From: an uncultured Roseovarius sp.
GTDB lineage: Bacteria > Pseudomonadota > Alphaproteobacteria > Rhodobacterales > Rhodobacteraceae
DNA: 64,000 bases
Assembly (NCBI RefSeq): GCF_947489715.1
Contig: NZ_CANLER010000002.1
Span: forward strand, 391,597-455,596
Direction: 5' to 3'
Within the stretch, counting starts at the first letter, position 1. Each line of letters starts with the position of its first letter. Position numbers and translations under genes: made by a program. This document shows positions 16,841 through 25,773 of this stretch, piece after piece. The notes under the pieces were generated by a model. The model made no database searches, had not been told where the DNA came from, and saw nothing but the letters and a program-made list of their open reading frames with translations.

Positions 16841-18496
16841 ATGGAATTTGATTACATCATTGTGGGCGCGGGATCAGCGGGCTGTGTCCTCGCCAATCGC
16901 CTGACCAGTGATGCAAAAAACCGGATTTTATTGCTAGAAGCAGGCCCGGACAATACCGCGCTTTCCCTGAAAATGCCCGCCGCCGTCTTGTCGAACCTGA
17001 ACAGCACCAAACACAATTGGGCCTTTCAGGGCGAACCCGAGCCAGAGTTGAACGGACGCCGTATTCAGCATGACCGAGGCAAGGCCATAGGCGGATCTTC
17101 GTCGATCAACGGAATGGTTTTCATCCGCGGACACGCATTGGATTACGAAGGCTGGCGTCAGGCTGGCTGCAAGGGCTGGGGCTATGCCGATGTACTGCCC
17201 TACTTTAAGCGCATGGAAACCTATGGCGGTGGCGCAGATGCATATCGGGGGGGCACAGGCCCGCTCTACGTGCACCGTGCTGATCCCCAAGACCCGCTAA
17301 CACTGGCGTTTCTCAAAGCCGGGCAAGAGGCTGGATACCCCGCCACCGACGATGTCAGCGGTTTTCGCCAAGAAGGCTTCGGCGTCTCCGACCGCACCGT
17401 TTTCAAAGGCGAGCGGTGGAGCACAGCGCGCGCCTATCTTGACCCCGTGCGAAAGCGATCGAACCTGACAATCAAGACGCAGGCGCAGGTTCAAAACCTG
17501 ATCTTTGACGGGACCAAGGCCGTGGGGGTCGCTTATACCGACAACACCGGGACTGCGCAGACCGTGCATGTGCGAAAAGAAATCATCCTCAGCGCAGGCG
17601 CAGTTGGGTCACCCCATATCTTGATGCTGTCTGGGGTTGGCCCAGCTGAGCATCTTCAGGATATGGGCGTTGACGTGCTACACGACCTGCCCGGCGTGGG
17701 GCAGAATCTGAATGACCACCCCGATTTCGTGCTGAAGTATAAATGCAAGCAACCCGTTTCTTTTTGGCCCAAGACAAAGCCGCTGGCCAAGCTTGCGGCT
17801 GGGATTCAATGGATCACGACACGCAGTGGCATCGTGGCATCCAATCTGTTTGAAGGGTTGGGCTGCATCCGGTCCGGGCCGGGTGTGGAATATCCCGATT
17901 TGCAGATCATTATTTCACCAATCGCGGTTGATGACGCAACTTGGGAACCGCTTCAGGAACACGCCTTTCAAATCCATGTTGGCCTGATGCGCGCACACAG
18001 CCGGGGCAAAATCGAACTGCGCTCGTCTGATCCCAGTGATCCTCCGAGCATCTTGGTGAATTATCTGAAGGACGCTCGGGACCGCGAGTTGATGCGCAAA
18101 GGCATCCGGTTGGTCCGAGACCTTGTTGATCAACCTGCGTTTTCTAACCTCAGAGGGGATGAGATTTTTCCGGGCCACGATGCCCAATCGGACGAAGATC
18201 TTGATCAGGCTCTGAATGCGCACGCAACGACACAATGGCACCTGTCCTGCACGGCCCGGATGGGTGCCGCGACCGACAAGGGCGCTGTAGTTGATGCCAG
18301 TGGACGGGTGCACGGTCTGTCTGGACTGCGGGTGGTCGATGCGTCGATCATGCCGTTTGTCACCAACGGCAACACCAATGCCCCCACCATCATGCTGGCC
18401 GAAAAACTGAGCGATGACATACTGGGCCGCGCGCCGTTGCCCCGGATAGAAACTGACGTCTGGCGCAACACGGAATATGCAACCTGCCAGCGATGA
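16841..18496 (+). CDS. GMC-family FAD oxidoreductase (choline/alcohol dehydrogenase-like)
   Basis: A 551-residue GMC flavoprotein. The FAD dinucleotide motif is IIVGAGSAGCVLANRL at residues 5-20, the GMC signature 1 is GKAIGGSSSINGMVFIRG, and the C-terminal catalytic block is QWHLSCTARMG, with TNGNTNAPTIMLAE near the end. BetA (choline) and DddA (3-hydroxypropionate) dehydrogenases belong to this family. The ATG at 16841 has AAGGGAAG 6 nt upstream and starts right at the FAD motif; a 42-codon in-frame extension upstream is rejected because it would run into the promoter. First gene of an operon with VOC and GcvT-like genes. Confidence 0.88.
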   Translation: MEFDYIIVGAGSAGCVLANRLTSDAKNRILLLEAGPDNTALSLKMPAAVLSNLNSTKHNWAFQGEPEPELNGRRIQHDRGKAIGGSSSINGMVFIRGHALDYEGWRQAGCKGWGYADVLPYFKRMETYGGGADAYRGGTGPLYVHRADPQDPLTLAFLKAGQEAGYPATDDVSGFRQEGFGVSDRTVFKGERWSTARAYLDPVRKRSNLTIKTQAQVQNLIFDGTKAVGVAYTDNTGTAQTVHVRKEIILSAGAVGSPHILMLSGVGPAEHLQDMGVDVLHDLPGVGQNLNDHPDFVLKYKCKQPVSFWPKTKPLAKLAAGIQWITTRSGIVASNLFEGLGCIRSGPGVEYPDLQIIISPIAVDDATWEPLQEHAFQIHVGLMRAHSRGKIELRSSDPSDPPSILVNYLKDARDRELMRKGIRLVRDLVDQPAFSNLRGDEIFPGHDAQSDEDLDQALNAHATTQWHLSCTARMGAATDKGAVVDASGRVHGLSGLRVVDASIMPFVTNGNTNAPTIMLAEKLSDDILGRAPLPRIETDVWRNTEYATCQR

Positions 18497-18526
18497 CTGG
18501 CTTTCATCCCACAATGGAGTGACCTT

Positions 18527-18916
18527 ATGATCGGTTATGTAATGGTAGGAACCAATGATCTGGACCGAGCTGCTGCGTTTTACGATTCTATCCTTGCCCC
18601 GTTGGGTTTGATGCAAGTCGAACGCGTGGAAACCTTCTCCGCCTACGCCCCCGTGGCCGCGAAAGACGCAATTGAATTCTACGTCACCACGCCATTCGAT
18701 CAGCGCCCAGCGACGCCCGGTAACGGTATGATGATCGCGCTTGCCGCCCCGTCCATTCAGGCCCTTGAACAATTTCACACAGTTGGTTTGCAAAACGGTG
18801 GTACCGATGAAGGCGCCCCCGGCCCGCGCGAAGAAGACAGCGACATATGCTACGCCTATGTCCGCGATCCGGACGGCAACAAGATCTGTGCCTTTTGCTT
18901 GGATCCGCAGGATTAG
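18527..18916 (+). CDS. VOC-family (glyoxalase-like) protein
   Basis: A 129-residue single-domain vicinal-oxygen-chelate protein: beta-alpha-beta-beta-beta units with MIGYVMVGTNDLDRAAAFYDSIL at the start and YVRDPDGNKICAF at the end. Family members bind a divalent metal and act as lyases, isomerases or dioxygenases, or as binding proteins. GGAGTGACC precedes the ATG. It lies between the GMC and GcvT-like genes with short gaps (30 and 7 nt), so it shares their transcript. Specific function unknown. Confidence 0.8.
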   Translation: MIGYVMVGTNDLDRAAAFYDSILAPLGLMQVERVETFSAYAPVAAKDAIEFYVTTPFDQRPATPGNGMMIALAAPSIQALEQFHTVGLQNGGTDEGAPGPREEDSDICYAYVRDPDGNKICAFCLDPQD

Positions 18917-18923
18917 GCAACCG

Positions 18924-20093
18924 ATGAACGACCTTCCCGCCCTCGACCCAGCCCGCATTTTCCCGACCTATGTCGGCAGCAACGAACTGTCGCCCTTTTA
19001 TCCCTGCTATGCCAACGACCAGACCGTGTTGCGGCTGGCGGCTGGCCGCTTCTTTGCCCATTACAACGGCGATGATCCGGTTGCGGGCTACTGGGCCTTA
19101 CGCAAACACGCGGCCCTTTATGACGTGCCCGAACGCCCGGTCGCGATTTCTGGGCCCGATGCCGTGCTTTTCCTTGAACGCATCCTTGCGCGCCGCATCG
19201 CCAATATGAAACTGGACAGAGGGCGTTATGCCGTTGCCTGCACGCATCAAGGCGGGGTGTTCATGGATGGCATCCTGTTCCGACTGGCCGAGGACCGGTT
19301 CTGGTTCGTGCATCCCGATGGCGATCTGGACACGTGGCTTTTGGCCCATAACGACGGCTTCGATGTCACCGTCAGCGATCCGCATTCCCGCGTGTTGCAG
19401 ATCCAGGGACCAAAGTCCTATCAGATCATGCAGGGCGCGTCGTCGGGCGCCATTACAGAAGACCTTAAGTATTTCCACGCCGGCTTTTTCGATCTGGGCG
19501 GTCAGCAGGTCTATGTCTCGCGCACCGGCTGGACCGGCGAGTTGGGCTATGAAATCTACACGCTTGGAGAAGCGACGGATTGCCCCCGGCTGTGGGATCA
19601 TCTGATAGCACATGGCGCGCCCCACGGCATGGTCTTCAGTTCCATGCAATCCATGAACACCCGCCGTATCGAGGCCGGCATTCTGGACAGCGGTAGCGAT
19701 TTTGACAGTACCATGAACCCGTTCGAGGCGGGGCTGGAGCGGTTTGTCGATCTGGACAAGGAGGGCTTCATTGGTCGCGACGCAGTGCAGGCCGCCTCCC
19801 CCGGCACCCGGCTCTATGGTCTGCGCTGCGATGGTGTCATCCCAAGTGGCGGCGATGTGATACTGGACGGCAACGCGGCTGTCGGAAAGGTCACGACCGG
19901 CGCGCAGTCACCTTATCTGGGCTGCGGGATCGGATATGTCAGGTTTGATGAGCCCGGCGATTGGCACGGACGACAATTGACCCTGCGACCCGCCCGGTAC
20001 GGTGAGGCCAGCTGCGACATCGTGGAGCTGCCGTTTTACGATCCGGACAAACGCTTGCCGCGTGGATTGCCCCTGGAAGAGCCCCCCGGCTAG
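18924..20093 (+). CDS. Second GcvT-family (DmdA-like) folate-dependent demethylase
   Basis: A 389-residue paralogue of the protein at 7086-8267. They share long blocks, including QGGVFMDG, HSRVLQIQGP, the SRTG...ELG motif, RRIE.GIL, and GYVRFDEPGDWHGR, but differ in the N-terminal 45 residues and in several loop segments. The ATG at 18924 (MNDLPALDPARIF) starts the family-like N-terminus 7 nt after the VOC stop. It probably transfers a methyl from a methylated N or S substrate to tetrahydrofolate. Two copies in one regulon suggest two successive demethylations or two related substrates. It converges on the amidohydrolase gene, with 18 nt between stops. Confidence 0.8.
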   Translation: MNDLPALDPARIFPTYVGSNELSPFYPCYANDQTVLRLAAGRFFAHYNGDDPVAGYWALRKHAALYDVPERPVAISGPDAVLFLERILARRIANMKLDRGRYAVACTHQGGVFMDGILFRLAEDRFWFVHPDGDLDTWLLAHNDGFDVTVSDPHSRVLQIQGPKSYQIMQGASSGAITEDLKYFHAGFFDLGGQQVYVSRTGWTGELGYEIYTLGEATDCPRLWDHLIAHGAPHGMVFSSMQSMNTRRIEAGILDSGSDFDSTMNPFEAGLERFVDLDKEGFIGRDAVQAASPGTRLYGLRCDGVIPSGGDVILDGNAAVGKVTTGAQSPYLGCGIGYVRFDEPGDWHGRQLTLRPARYGEASCDIVELPFYDPDKRLPRGLPLEEPPG

Positions 20094-20111
20094 ACGTCAG
20101 CCACCTGCACA

Positions 20112-21737
20112 TCACTCGGAGCGATAGACACATGTTCCCCGGCGAATGGTCCGGGCGACGCGCGTCTGGCTCAGCAGCTCGGGCCGTGCCACCGGATTGT
20201 GCGTCAGAATGGCAAAGTCAGCCAGTTTGCCGGGCTCGATAGACCCGCGCTCGCCTTCCTGAAATACCTGCCAGGCAGCTGTGATTGTCTGGGCCTTGAA
20301 CGTCGAAAGCACCGAAATCCGCTCATCTTCGCCCAGCACCCGCCCCGTTGCCGTGCGCCGGTTCACCGCGCAATGGGCCAGATGCAGGGGCCGCGTGGGC
20401 GTGACCGAGGCATCATTGTGGATTGTAAAGGGAACCCCCATTTTCTCTGCTGATGCCGCCGGAGAGATGCGCTCTGCGCGTGATGGCCCCAGAAAGGTAT
20501 CGAAATGGCGGTCCCCCCAAAAATGGATATGCGCCGAAAAGAAGCTAATCGTGACGCCCATGTTGGCCATTCTGTGCAGTTGATCGTCTCGCAGGACCTG
20601 CCCATGGATCACGGTATGACGGTGGTCATCCCGAGGATTCGTTGCCAATGCGTCGGATATCGCATCCAGAAACATATCTGTTCCAGCGTCTCCATTGCAG
20701 TGACAATGGATCTGTAACCCCATGCCATGCAACTTCGTGACGTTCTCGGCGAACTCTTCTTCGTCGCAATAGGGCATGCCAGACGGCGCCGTTGGGTTCG
20801 AGGGACGGTGGTAGGGCGTTGTCAGATAAGCGGTCTGCAATTGAAACGCCCCATCGGTGAACAGCTTGCGCGGACCCAGTGAAAAGTAAGGTGTGTCAGG
20901 CCAGTCCAGATCAATCTTTCCCTGCGACAGGCCGGGTTCCAGCGCCGCTTCGGGTAAAAGAACGAGATCAATACCCGGGTCATGACCCTCGGGCAGCCCG
21001 GCGAAGTGTTCCAGAAGACGTTTGGAGGCCCATGCATTCTGGGCAAAGGTCACGCCCTGTGCCAGATAGTTATCGCGACAAGCATCGAACCCCTGCCAGA
21101 ACCGTGCGCCATCAATCAGAAAGTCTGTCGCGCCCAGATCGCCCATCGCCGAGATACCTTCGATCAGGCCTGTCAGCGCGCCGGTCTGGGGATCGCGCCC
21201 AAAGCGCCCTCCAACCGGATCGGGCGTGTCCGCAGTCAGGCCTTGTGTTTCCAGCGCCAGTGAGTTGGCAACGCCGTTATGTCCCGACGCGTGGATCACC
21301 CAAATCGGATGATCGGTTGAAACTCTGTTAAGCTCGGCCAGCGTAGGCATGCGGTTTTCTGCGATTGCAGTATTGTCGAACAAAACCCCCATAACCCACT
21401 CGCCCCCGGGTGTTTGCGCGGCTTTTGTAGAGAGACGATCAAGCGCCTCGGCCATTGTGGAACAGTCCCCTCTTGGTGGTGCTGCCAGGTCCACCCGAAA
21501 CAGCGCGATAAACCCGGGATCAGGGAAATGCCCATGCGGGTCGATGAATGCGGGGATCAGACATCGCCCCCGCAGATCGACCTCTTCTACAATCCGGTCC
21601 GGCCCGGCACGCAACTCGGCCTCGTCGCCGATCGCCAAGATTCGGTCACCACCGGTCAAGACCGCCTGCACCTTAGGCTGGTCGTCGTCCATCGTCAGAA
21701 TGTCACCGTTAAAGTAAAGGGTAGTGGATCGAGACAT
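20112..21737 (-). CDS. YtcJ-like amidohydrolase family protein
   Basis: A 541-residue metal-dependent hydrolase of the amidohydrolase superfamily, YtcJ/AepA-like. It has the N-terminal cap strand (LYFNGDILTMDDDQPKVQAV), the metal-binding IDPHGHFPD (HxH), QIHCHCNGDAGTDMF, TVIHGQVL, the lysine region GPRKLFTDGAFQ, and a terminal block GSIEPGKLADFAIL. It hydrolyses an amide or formyl-type C-N bond. It lies 79 nt downstream of the binding-protein gene, but a strong terminator sits in that gap, so its expression should be lower. Substrate unknown. Confidence 0.85.
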   Translation of the reverse strand: MSRSTTLYFNGDILTMDDDQPKVQAVLTGGDRILAIGDEAELRAGPDRIVEEVDLRGRCLIPAFIDPHGHFPDPGFIALFRVDLAAPPRGDCSTMAEALDRLSTKAAQTPGGEWVMGVLFDNTAIAENRMPTLAELNRVSTDHPIWVIHASGHNGVANSLALETQGLTADTPDPVGGRFGRDPQTGALTGLIEGISAMGDLGATDFLIDGARFWQGFDACRDNYLAQGVTFAQNAWASKRLLEHFAGLPEGHDPGIDLVLLPEAALEPGLSQGKIDLDWPDTPYFSLGPRKLFTDGAFQLQTAYLTTPYHRPSNPTAPSGMPYCDEEEFAENVTKLHGMGLQIHCHCNGDAGTDMFLDAISDALATNPRDDHRHTVIHGQVLRDDQLHRMANMGVTISFFSAHIHFWGDRHFDTFLGPSRAERISPAASAEKMGVPFTIHNDASVTPTRPLHLAHCAVNRRTATGRVLGEDERISVLSTFKAQTITAAWQVFQEGERGSIEPGKLADFAILTHNPVARPELLSQTRVARTIRRGTCVYRSE

Positions 21738-21764
21738 GGGTCAGGGGTGCTCCGGGCCGGAAAC

Positions 21765-21797
21765 AAAAAATTCCGCGCCAAGGAATGGCGCGGAATT
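21765..21797 (-). terminator. Intrinsic terminator/attenuator between binding protein and amidohydrolase
   Basis: A perfect 10-bp inverted repeat (TTCCGCGCCA 21771-21780, loop AGGAA, TGGCGCGGAA 21786-21795). On the minus strand it is followed by a run of T (plus-strand A at 21765-21770). It lies right after the binding-protein stop at 21817 and before the amidohydrolase start. Confidence 0.85.
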
Positions 21798-21816
21798 AAG
21801 TTTTACAAGTCTAATA

Positions 21817-23412
21817 TCAGACCATCCACCAACGTTCCATGATCCGCCGGCCATCAAAACCGCGCACCCAAGACACATCGCCATGGGCGATCTTGTCGTT
21901 GCGGGCATGAACCGAGTTGCCGAACATCGGGATGATGCTGCCACCGTCATCACGCAGCAGTTCTTGCATCTCGCGATACATCTCGCCTCGCAATTCTTCG
22001 TTCAGCTCGGCCCGGGCCGATTTCAACAATTCATTGAACCGCGGGTTATCCCATTGCGACTCGTTCCACGCCGCGCCCGGTGCAAAGGCTGTGGACAGCA
22101 TCGCGTCCTCGGTCGTGTACCCACCCCAATAGCTGGCGCTCCAGGGCTTTTTCATCCACACATCGGACCAATAGCCATCGTTGGGTTCACGCACGACATT
22201 GATGTTGATCCCTGCCTTTTTGGCCGAGGCCTGGAACAGCACGGCCGCATCCAGCGCCCCACCAAAGGCGGCATCCGACGCGCTTAGGTCGACAGTGATG
22301 TCACCTAGCCCGGACTTCTGCCAGTGATGTTTGGCCTTGTCGGGATCATAGCTGTTCTGTTCGATATCGCCCGCGTGGTAACGATACGACGGTCCGATCG
22401 GGTGGTCATTGCCGACAACACCGTGACCGAACAGAATCTTATCGACAATCTCCTGCCGGTCGATGGCGAACTTCAAAGCCTTGCGCAGATCGGGATTGTC
22501 GAACGGTGCGATCTCACTCATCATCGGGAAAGTATAGTGCAGTGGGCCAGCGCCTTCTTCGATGATCACGTCAGAGCGTTTTTCAAGCATGGATAGCGTT
22601 TTCAACTCCACGCTGCCGATGCAATCGACCTCGCCGGTAATCAGCGCATTCGTCCGTGCCGATGAATCCACGATCGACATCAGGTCGATCGTGTCTGCAT
22701 GCGCGGCCCCTTCCTTCCAGTAGTTTGGGTTCCGCTCGAACTGATAGATCTGCCCGGGTTGTTCATTCTTCAGAATGTATGGGCCCGAACCACCACCGGT
22801 CCAATCGATCCCGCCATCCTTCGATGGGTAGATGGTGAACAATGCCTCGTTGAAGTTGTACGGGAAGTCCGCGTTGCCCTCGGACATCGTAATGACCAGC
22901 GTATCAGAGCCATCGGCCTTGATCTCGGTGACAGTCTCCAAAAGCGGTTTGCCGACCGATGTAGTATCTTCACCTCGGTGATAGTTGAGCGATGCGATCA
23001 CATCGTCGATGGTCATCGTCTTGCCGTTGTGAAATTCCACATCCGTGCGCAGTTTGAACGTCCAGACCGTCGCATCAGGTGATGACGACCATTCCGTGGC
23101 CAGCGACGGCACCAGATTGCCAGAGGCATCCACCTCGGTCAGGGTGTTGGCGACGCCGTAAACGGCCGTCCACTGGATGCCGTTGGTGATCGTTGCCGGA
23201 TCAAGCGTGTCGGAGGTCGAGCCGTGCGCCATGGCCAATCGCATATGGCCACCTCTCTTGGGGGTCGAAGCATGCGCCTTGCTGAAAAGGCTCGAACTTG
23301 CACTCAACGCCATCCCAAGAGCTGCGGTTCGACCCATGAATTCGCGCCGCGACATGCGGCCCTTTTCGATCTGGCCAACCAGCCATTGCGCGTGTTTGTC
23401 GCGATCGTTCAT
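21817..23412 (-). CDS. ABC transporter substrate-binding protein, family 5 (peptide type)
   Basis: A 531-residue periplasmic binding protein of the DppA/OppA class. The Tat-type leader is residues 9-50 (SRREFMGRTAALG..., ending KAHA). Family blocks include TWTFKLRTDVEFHNGKTMTIDDVIASLNY and LRKALKFAIDRQEIVDKILFG. No permease or ATPase genes are next to it, so it either borrows a transporter encoded elsewhere or serves as a scavenging receptor. It is the first gene after operator copy 3 on the minus strand, ahead of the terminator and the amidohydrolase. Confidence 0.88.
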   Translation of the reverse strand: MNDRDKHAQWLVGQIEKGRMSRREFMGRTAALGMALSASSSLFSKAHASTPKRGGHMRLAMAHGSTSDTLDPATITNGIQWTAVYGVANTLTEVDASGNLVPSLATEWSSSPDATVWTFKLRTDVEFHNGKTMTIDDVIASLNYHRGEDTTSVGKPLLETVTEIKADGSDTLVITMSEGNADFPYNFNEALFTIYPSKDGGIDWTGGGSGPYILKNEQPGQIYQFERNPNYWKEGAAHADTIDLMSIVDSSARTNALITGEVDCIGSVELKTLSMLEKRSDVIIEEGAGPLHYTFPMMSEIAPFDNPDLRKALKFAIDRQEIVDKILFGHGVVGNDHPIGPSYRYHAGDIEQNSYDPDKAKHHWQKSGLGDITVDLSASDAAFGGALDAAVLFQASAKKAGININVVREPNDGYWSDVWMKKPWSASYWGGYTTEDAMLSTAFAPGAAWNESQWDNPRFNELLKSARAELNEELRGEMYREMQELLRDDGGSIIPMFGNSVHARNDKIAHGDVSWVRGFDGRRIMERWWMV

Positions 23413-23487
23413 TTTTTACTTCCTCCCATGTTGTGACGCGCGTTTGCAGTTCACGCGCGGCAGGGGACAAGCAGCCCCATTGCCAAA

Positions 23488-23518
23488 AAACCTACCATTG
23501 GTCAGTTTTGTAAGTCAA
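23488..23518 (-). promoter_or_regulatory. Promoter with operator copy 3 (binding protein / esterase-mcd-matB)
   Basis: The palindrome is at 23488-23508: AAACCTACC, ATT, GGTCAGTTT. On the minus strand TTGACT at 23513-23518 is 4 nt from the operator, the same geometry as copy 1. The region is the 190-bp gap between the divergent binding-protein and esterase genes, so both directions may be controlled. Confidence 0.75.
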
Positions 23519-23602
23519 TGTTAATTTTATAGACGATAAGTTCGTTTTTACTGGTTTCGGCGACAACCAACAATTAGATTGCGCTCAAAGAAGGAGCAGC
23601 AA

Positions 23603-24511
23603 TTGACAGTGCCAGGGCATCTCAGCACGGAAGCTCGGCGTATTCTGAGCGAAGAACAGAATGCGCCGTCCAATCGCTCGGCAGAAAACCTGCCGGCGTT
23701 GCGAGCAAAGACAAAATCTTTCATCGCACCCGCCGTCGAGCGGATTTTGGAAGCTAACAGTGTGATGACAAAAGGCATCATCATCAACGGCGTGCCTTGC
23801 TTGGAAGTGAGACCACCTGAGCTCACGGCGCCTTGGCCCATTCTTTACGGTTTCGGCGGTGGATTCGTTCAGGGCAGCCCATTTGAGGATTTGACAATCG
23901 CCGCACCACTCTGTGCGATGACAGGCGCAAAGTTGGTTATACCAAACTATCGTCTGGCGCCGGAGCACCCTTGGCCAACTGCAATCGACGACGGTTTTGC
24001 CGTTTACCAGGCACTTTGCAAAAAACCATTCGCGATTGTCGGGGAATCTGCGGGTGGCAACCTTGCCCTCGCACTGATGCTGCGCGCCCAAAAGGCGGGC
24101 CTGCCTTTGCCCGGTGCAGTTGCGCTAATTTCTCCATGGTGCGATCTTGACACTTCCAGCGATAGCCAGGCGTTCAATGATGGGCGGGATCCGTCCCTTA
24201 CCACGCAATGCTCCGAGGCCGCGGCAAGGCATTATGCCGGGGATAACGATATCACAAACCCGGACATTTCCCCGATCTACGGAGACTATAACTGCAGTTT
24301 TCCGCCATGCCTCATCACGACAGGCACGCGCGATCTGTTGCTTAGCCTGTCAGTTCGACTGGCAACGGTCCTTCGAGAGAGTGGCATCAATGTAGATTTG
24401 CAGGTCTGGGAAGGCCTGTGGCATGCCTTTGAATGGGATGACCGCATTCCAGAGTCAAATAAGTCCCTAAGTAACATCGCAACATTTCTGGCAAGGCATT
24501 TTATTCAATGA
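23603..24511 (+). CDS. Alpha/beta hydrolase (acetyl-esterase/HSL family)
   Basis: A 302-residue esterase-type hydrolase. The nucleophile elbow is GESAGG (about residue 151), the oxyanion-hole segment YGFGGGFVQG stands in for the usual HGGGF, and the terminal histidine is in GLWHAFEW. A TTG start at 23603 is chosen because AAGGAG lies 6 nt upstream; another TTG at 23579 has no ribosome site. Its stop overlaps the malonyl-CoA decarboxylase start (ATGA). It may release an acid or alcohol that feeds the malonate genes behind it; not demonstrated. Confidence 0.82.
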   Translation: MTVPGHLSTEARRILSEEQNAPSNRSAENLPALRAKTKSFIAPAVERILEANSVMTKGIIINGVPCLEVRPPELTAPWPILYGFGGGFVQGSPFEDLTIAAPLCAMTGAKLVIPNYRLAPEHPWPTAIDDGFAVYQALCKKPFAIVGESAGGNLALALMLRAQKAGLPLPGAVALISPWCDLDTSSDSQAFNDGRDPSLTTQCSEAAARHYAGDNDITNPDISPIYGDYNCSFPPCLITTGTRDLLLSLSVRLATVLRESGINVDLQVWEGLWHAFEWDDRIPESNKSLSNIATFLARHFIQ

Positions 24512-25773
24512 CTCTGACTGATCTTCTCTCAACGGTGTTCGAACGGCGATATCGCCGTAAGATACATGGGGCAATTGATGGCCGTCCCATTGCCGAATTG
24601 GCAGATGCATTGGTCGGATCCACTGGGGAAGTCTCTGGTCTGGCGCTTGCAGAGGAAATCTTGTTGCGGTTCGAGGCGATGGACGACGACACGAAGCTCG
24701 GGTTTTTTCGCTACCTTGCCACTGCAATGAACATTGATCCGGAAACCGTTCGGGCCACCCTGCACGAATATGAAGAAGGCCCATCAAAAGCATCCTACCG
24801 CGCCTTTGCTGCAGCGGCGGAACCAGCCCGACAGGAAATGGTTCGACGCTTGAATCGAGTTCCAGGTGCCACGGGTGCGCTGGTACGTATGCGTGCCGAT
24901 CTCCTCCGGCTCGGGCGGGGAGAGCCTGACCTTGAGGCATTGGATCTGGATTTCCGGCATCTATTTGCCAGTTGGTTCAATCGCGGTTTTCTGGTGTTGC
25001 GCCCGATTAACTGGGAAAGTCCGGCGCATATTTTGGAGAAGATTATTGCCTATGAGGCGGTGCATGCCATCGATAGCTGGGATGATCTGCGTCGCAGGCT
25101 GGAACCAACAGACCGGCGTTGTTTCGCCTTCTTTCATCCCGCGATGCCCGACGAACCGCTGATCTTTGTAGAGGTTGCTCTGACCAAGGGCATTCCGGTA
25201 TCAGTACAGACCCTGTTGGCGCAGGATCGTGAGGCCATGCCCGAAGAGGAGGCTGATACGGCGGTTTTTTATTCGATCTCCAACTGCCAGCCCGGGTTGG
25301 CCAGCATTTCGTTCGGGAATTCACTGATCAAGCAAGTGGCATCGGATCTGGCGTCGGAACTCCCGGAGCTCACGACGTTCGTCACTTTGTCCCCCATCCC
25401 CGGCCTGACCAGATGGCTGGAGAAGGAAAACAACGAATGGGACGACGATCAACCGCAACGGATGAAGGCGCTGGCCGCCCATTATCTGCTTAATGCCAAG
25501 GGACAGGACGGCCTTCCGTTCGACCCAGTCGCGCGCTTTCACCTTGGAAATGGGGCGTTTGTCCATGCGGTGCATGCGGATGCTGACACTTCGGATAAAG
25601 GCCGAACGCAGTCTGGTGGAACCATGGTGAATTATCTCTATGACCTATCCAAGGTTTCTCGGAACCACGAAAATTTTGTGACAACCAAAGAGGTAGTGGC
25701 AACCGCGGAAGTAAAAACTCTTGCCGGTACCGCCACTTACTCACAGACGCAGGGAAGAATTTCCAATGGTTAA
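24508..25773 (+). CDS. Malonyl-CoA decarboxylase
   Basis: A 421-residue malonyl-CoA decarboxylase (MatA/MCD): N-terminal helical domain (EVSGLALAEEILLRFEAM...) and a C-terminal GNAT-like catalytic domain with CFAFFHPAMPDEPLIFVEVAL, FYSISNCQPGLASISFGN, the LSPIPGLTRWL block and the VARFHLGNGA...YLYDL end. It converts malonyl-CoA to acetyl-CoA and CO2. It overlaps both neighbours, 4 nt with the esterase and 8 nt with matB, so the three form one translationally coupled operon. Length is normal for bacterial MCD. Confidence 0.93.
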   Translation: MTLTDLLSTVFERRYRRKIHGAIDGRPIAELADALVGSTGEVSGLALAEEILLRFEAMDDDTKLGFFRYLATAMNIDPETVRATLHEYEEGPSKASYRAFAAAAEPARQEMVRRLNRVPGATGALVRMRADLLRLGRGEPDLEALDLDFRHLFASWFNRGFLVLRPINWESPAHILEKIIAYEAVHAIDSWDDLRRRLEPTDRRCFAFFHPAMPDEPLIFVEVALTKGIPVSVQTLLAQDREAMPEEEADTAVFYSISNCQPGLASISFGNSLIKQVASDLASELPELTTFVTLSPIPGLTRWLEKENNEWDDDQPQRMKALAAHYLLNAKGQDGLPFDPVARFHLGNGAFVHAVHADADTSDKGRTQSGGTMVNYLYDLSKVSRNHENFVTTKEVVATAEVKTLAGTATYSQTQGRISNG

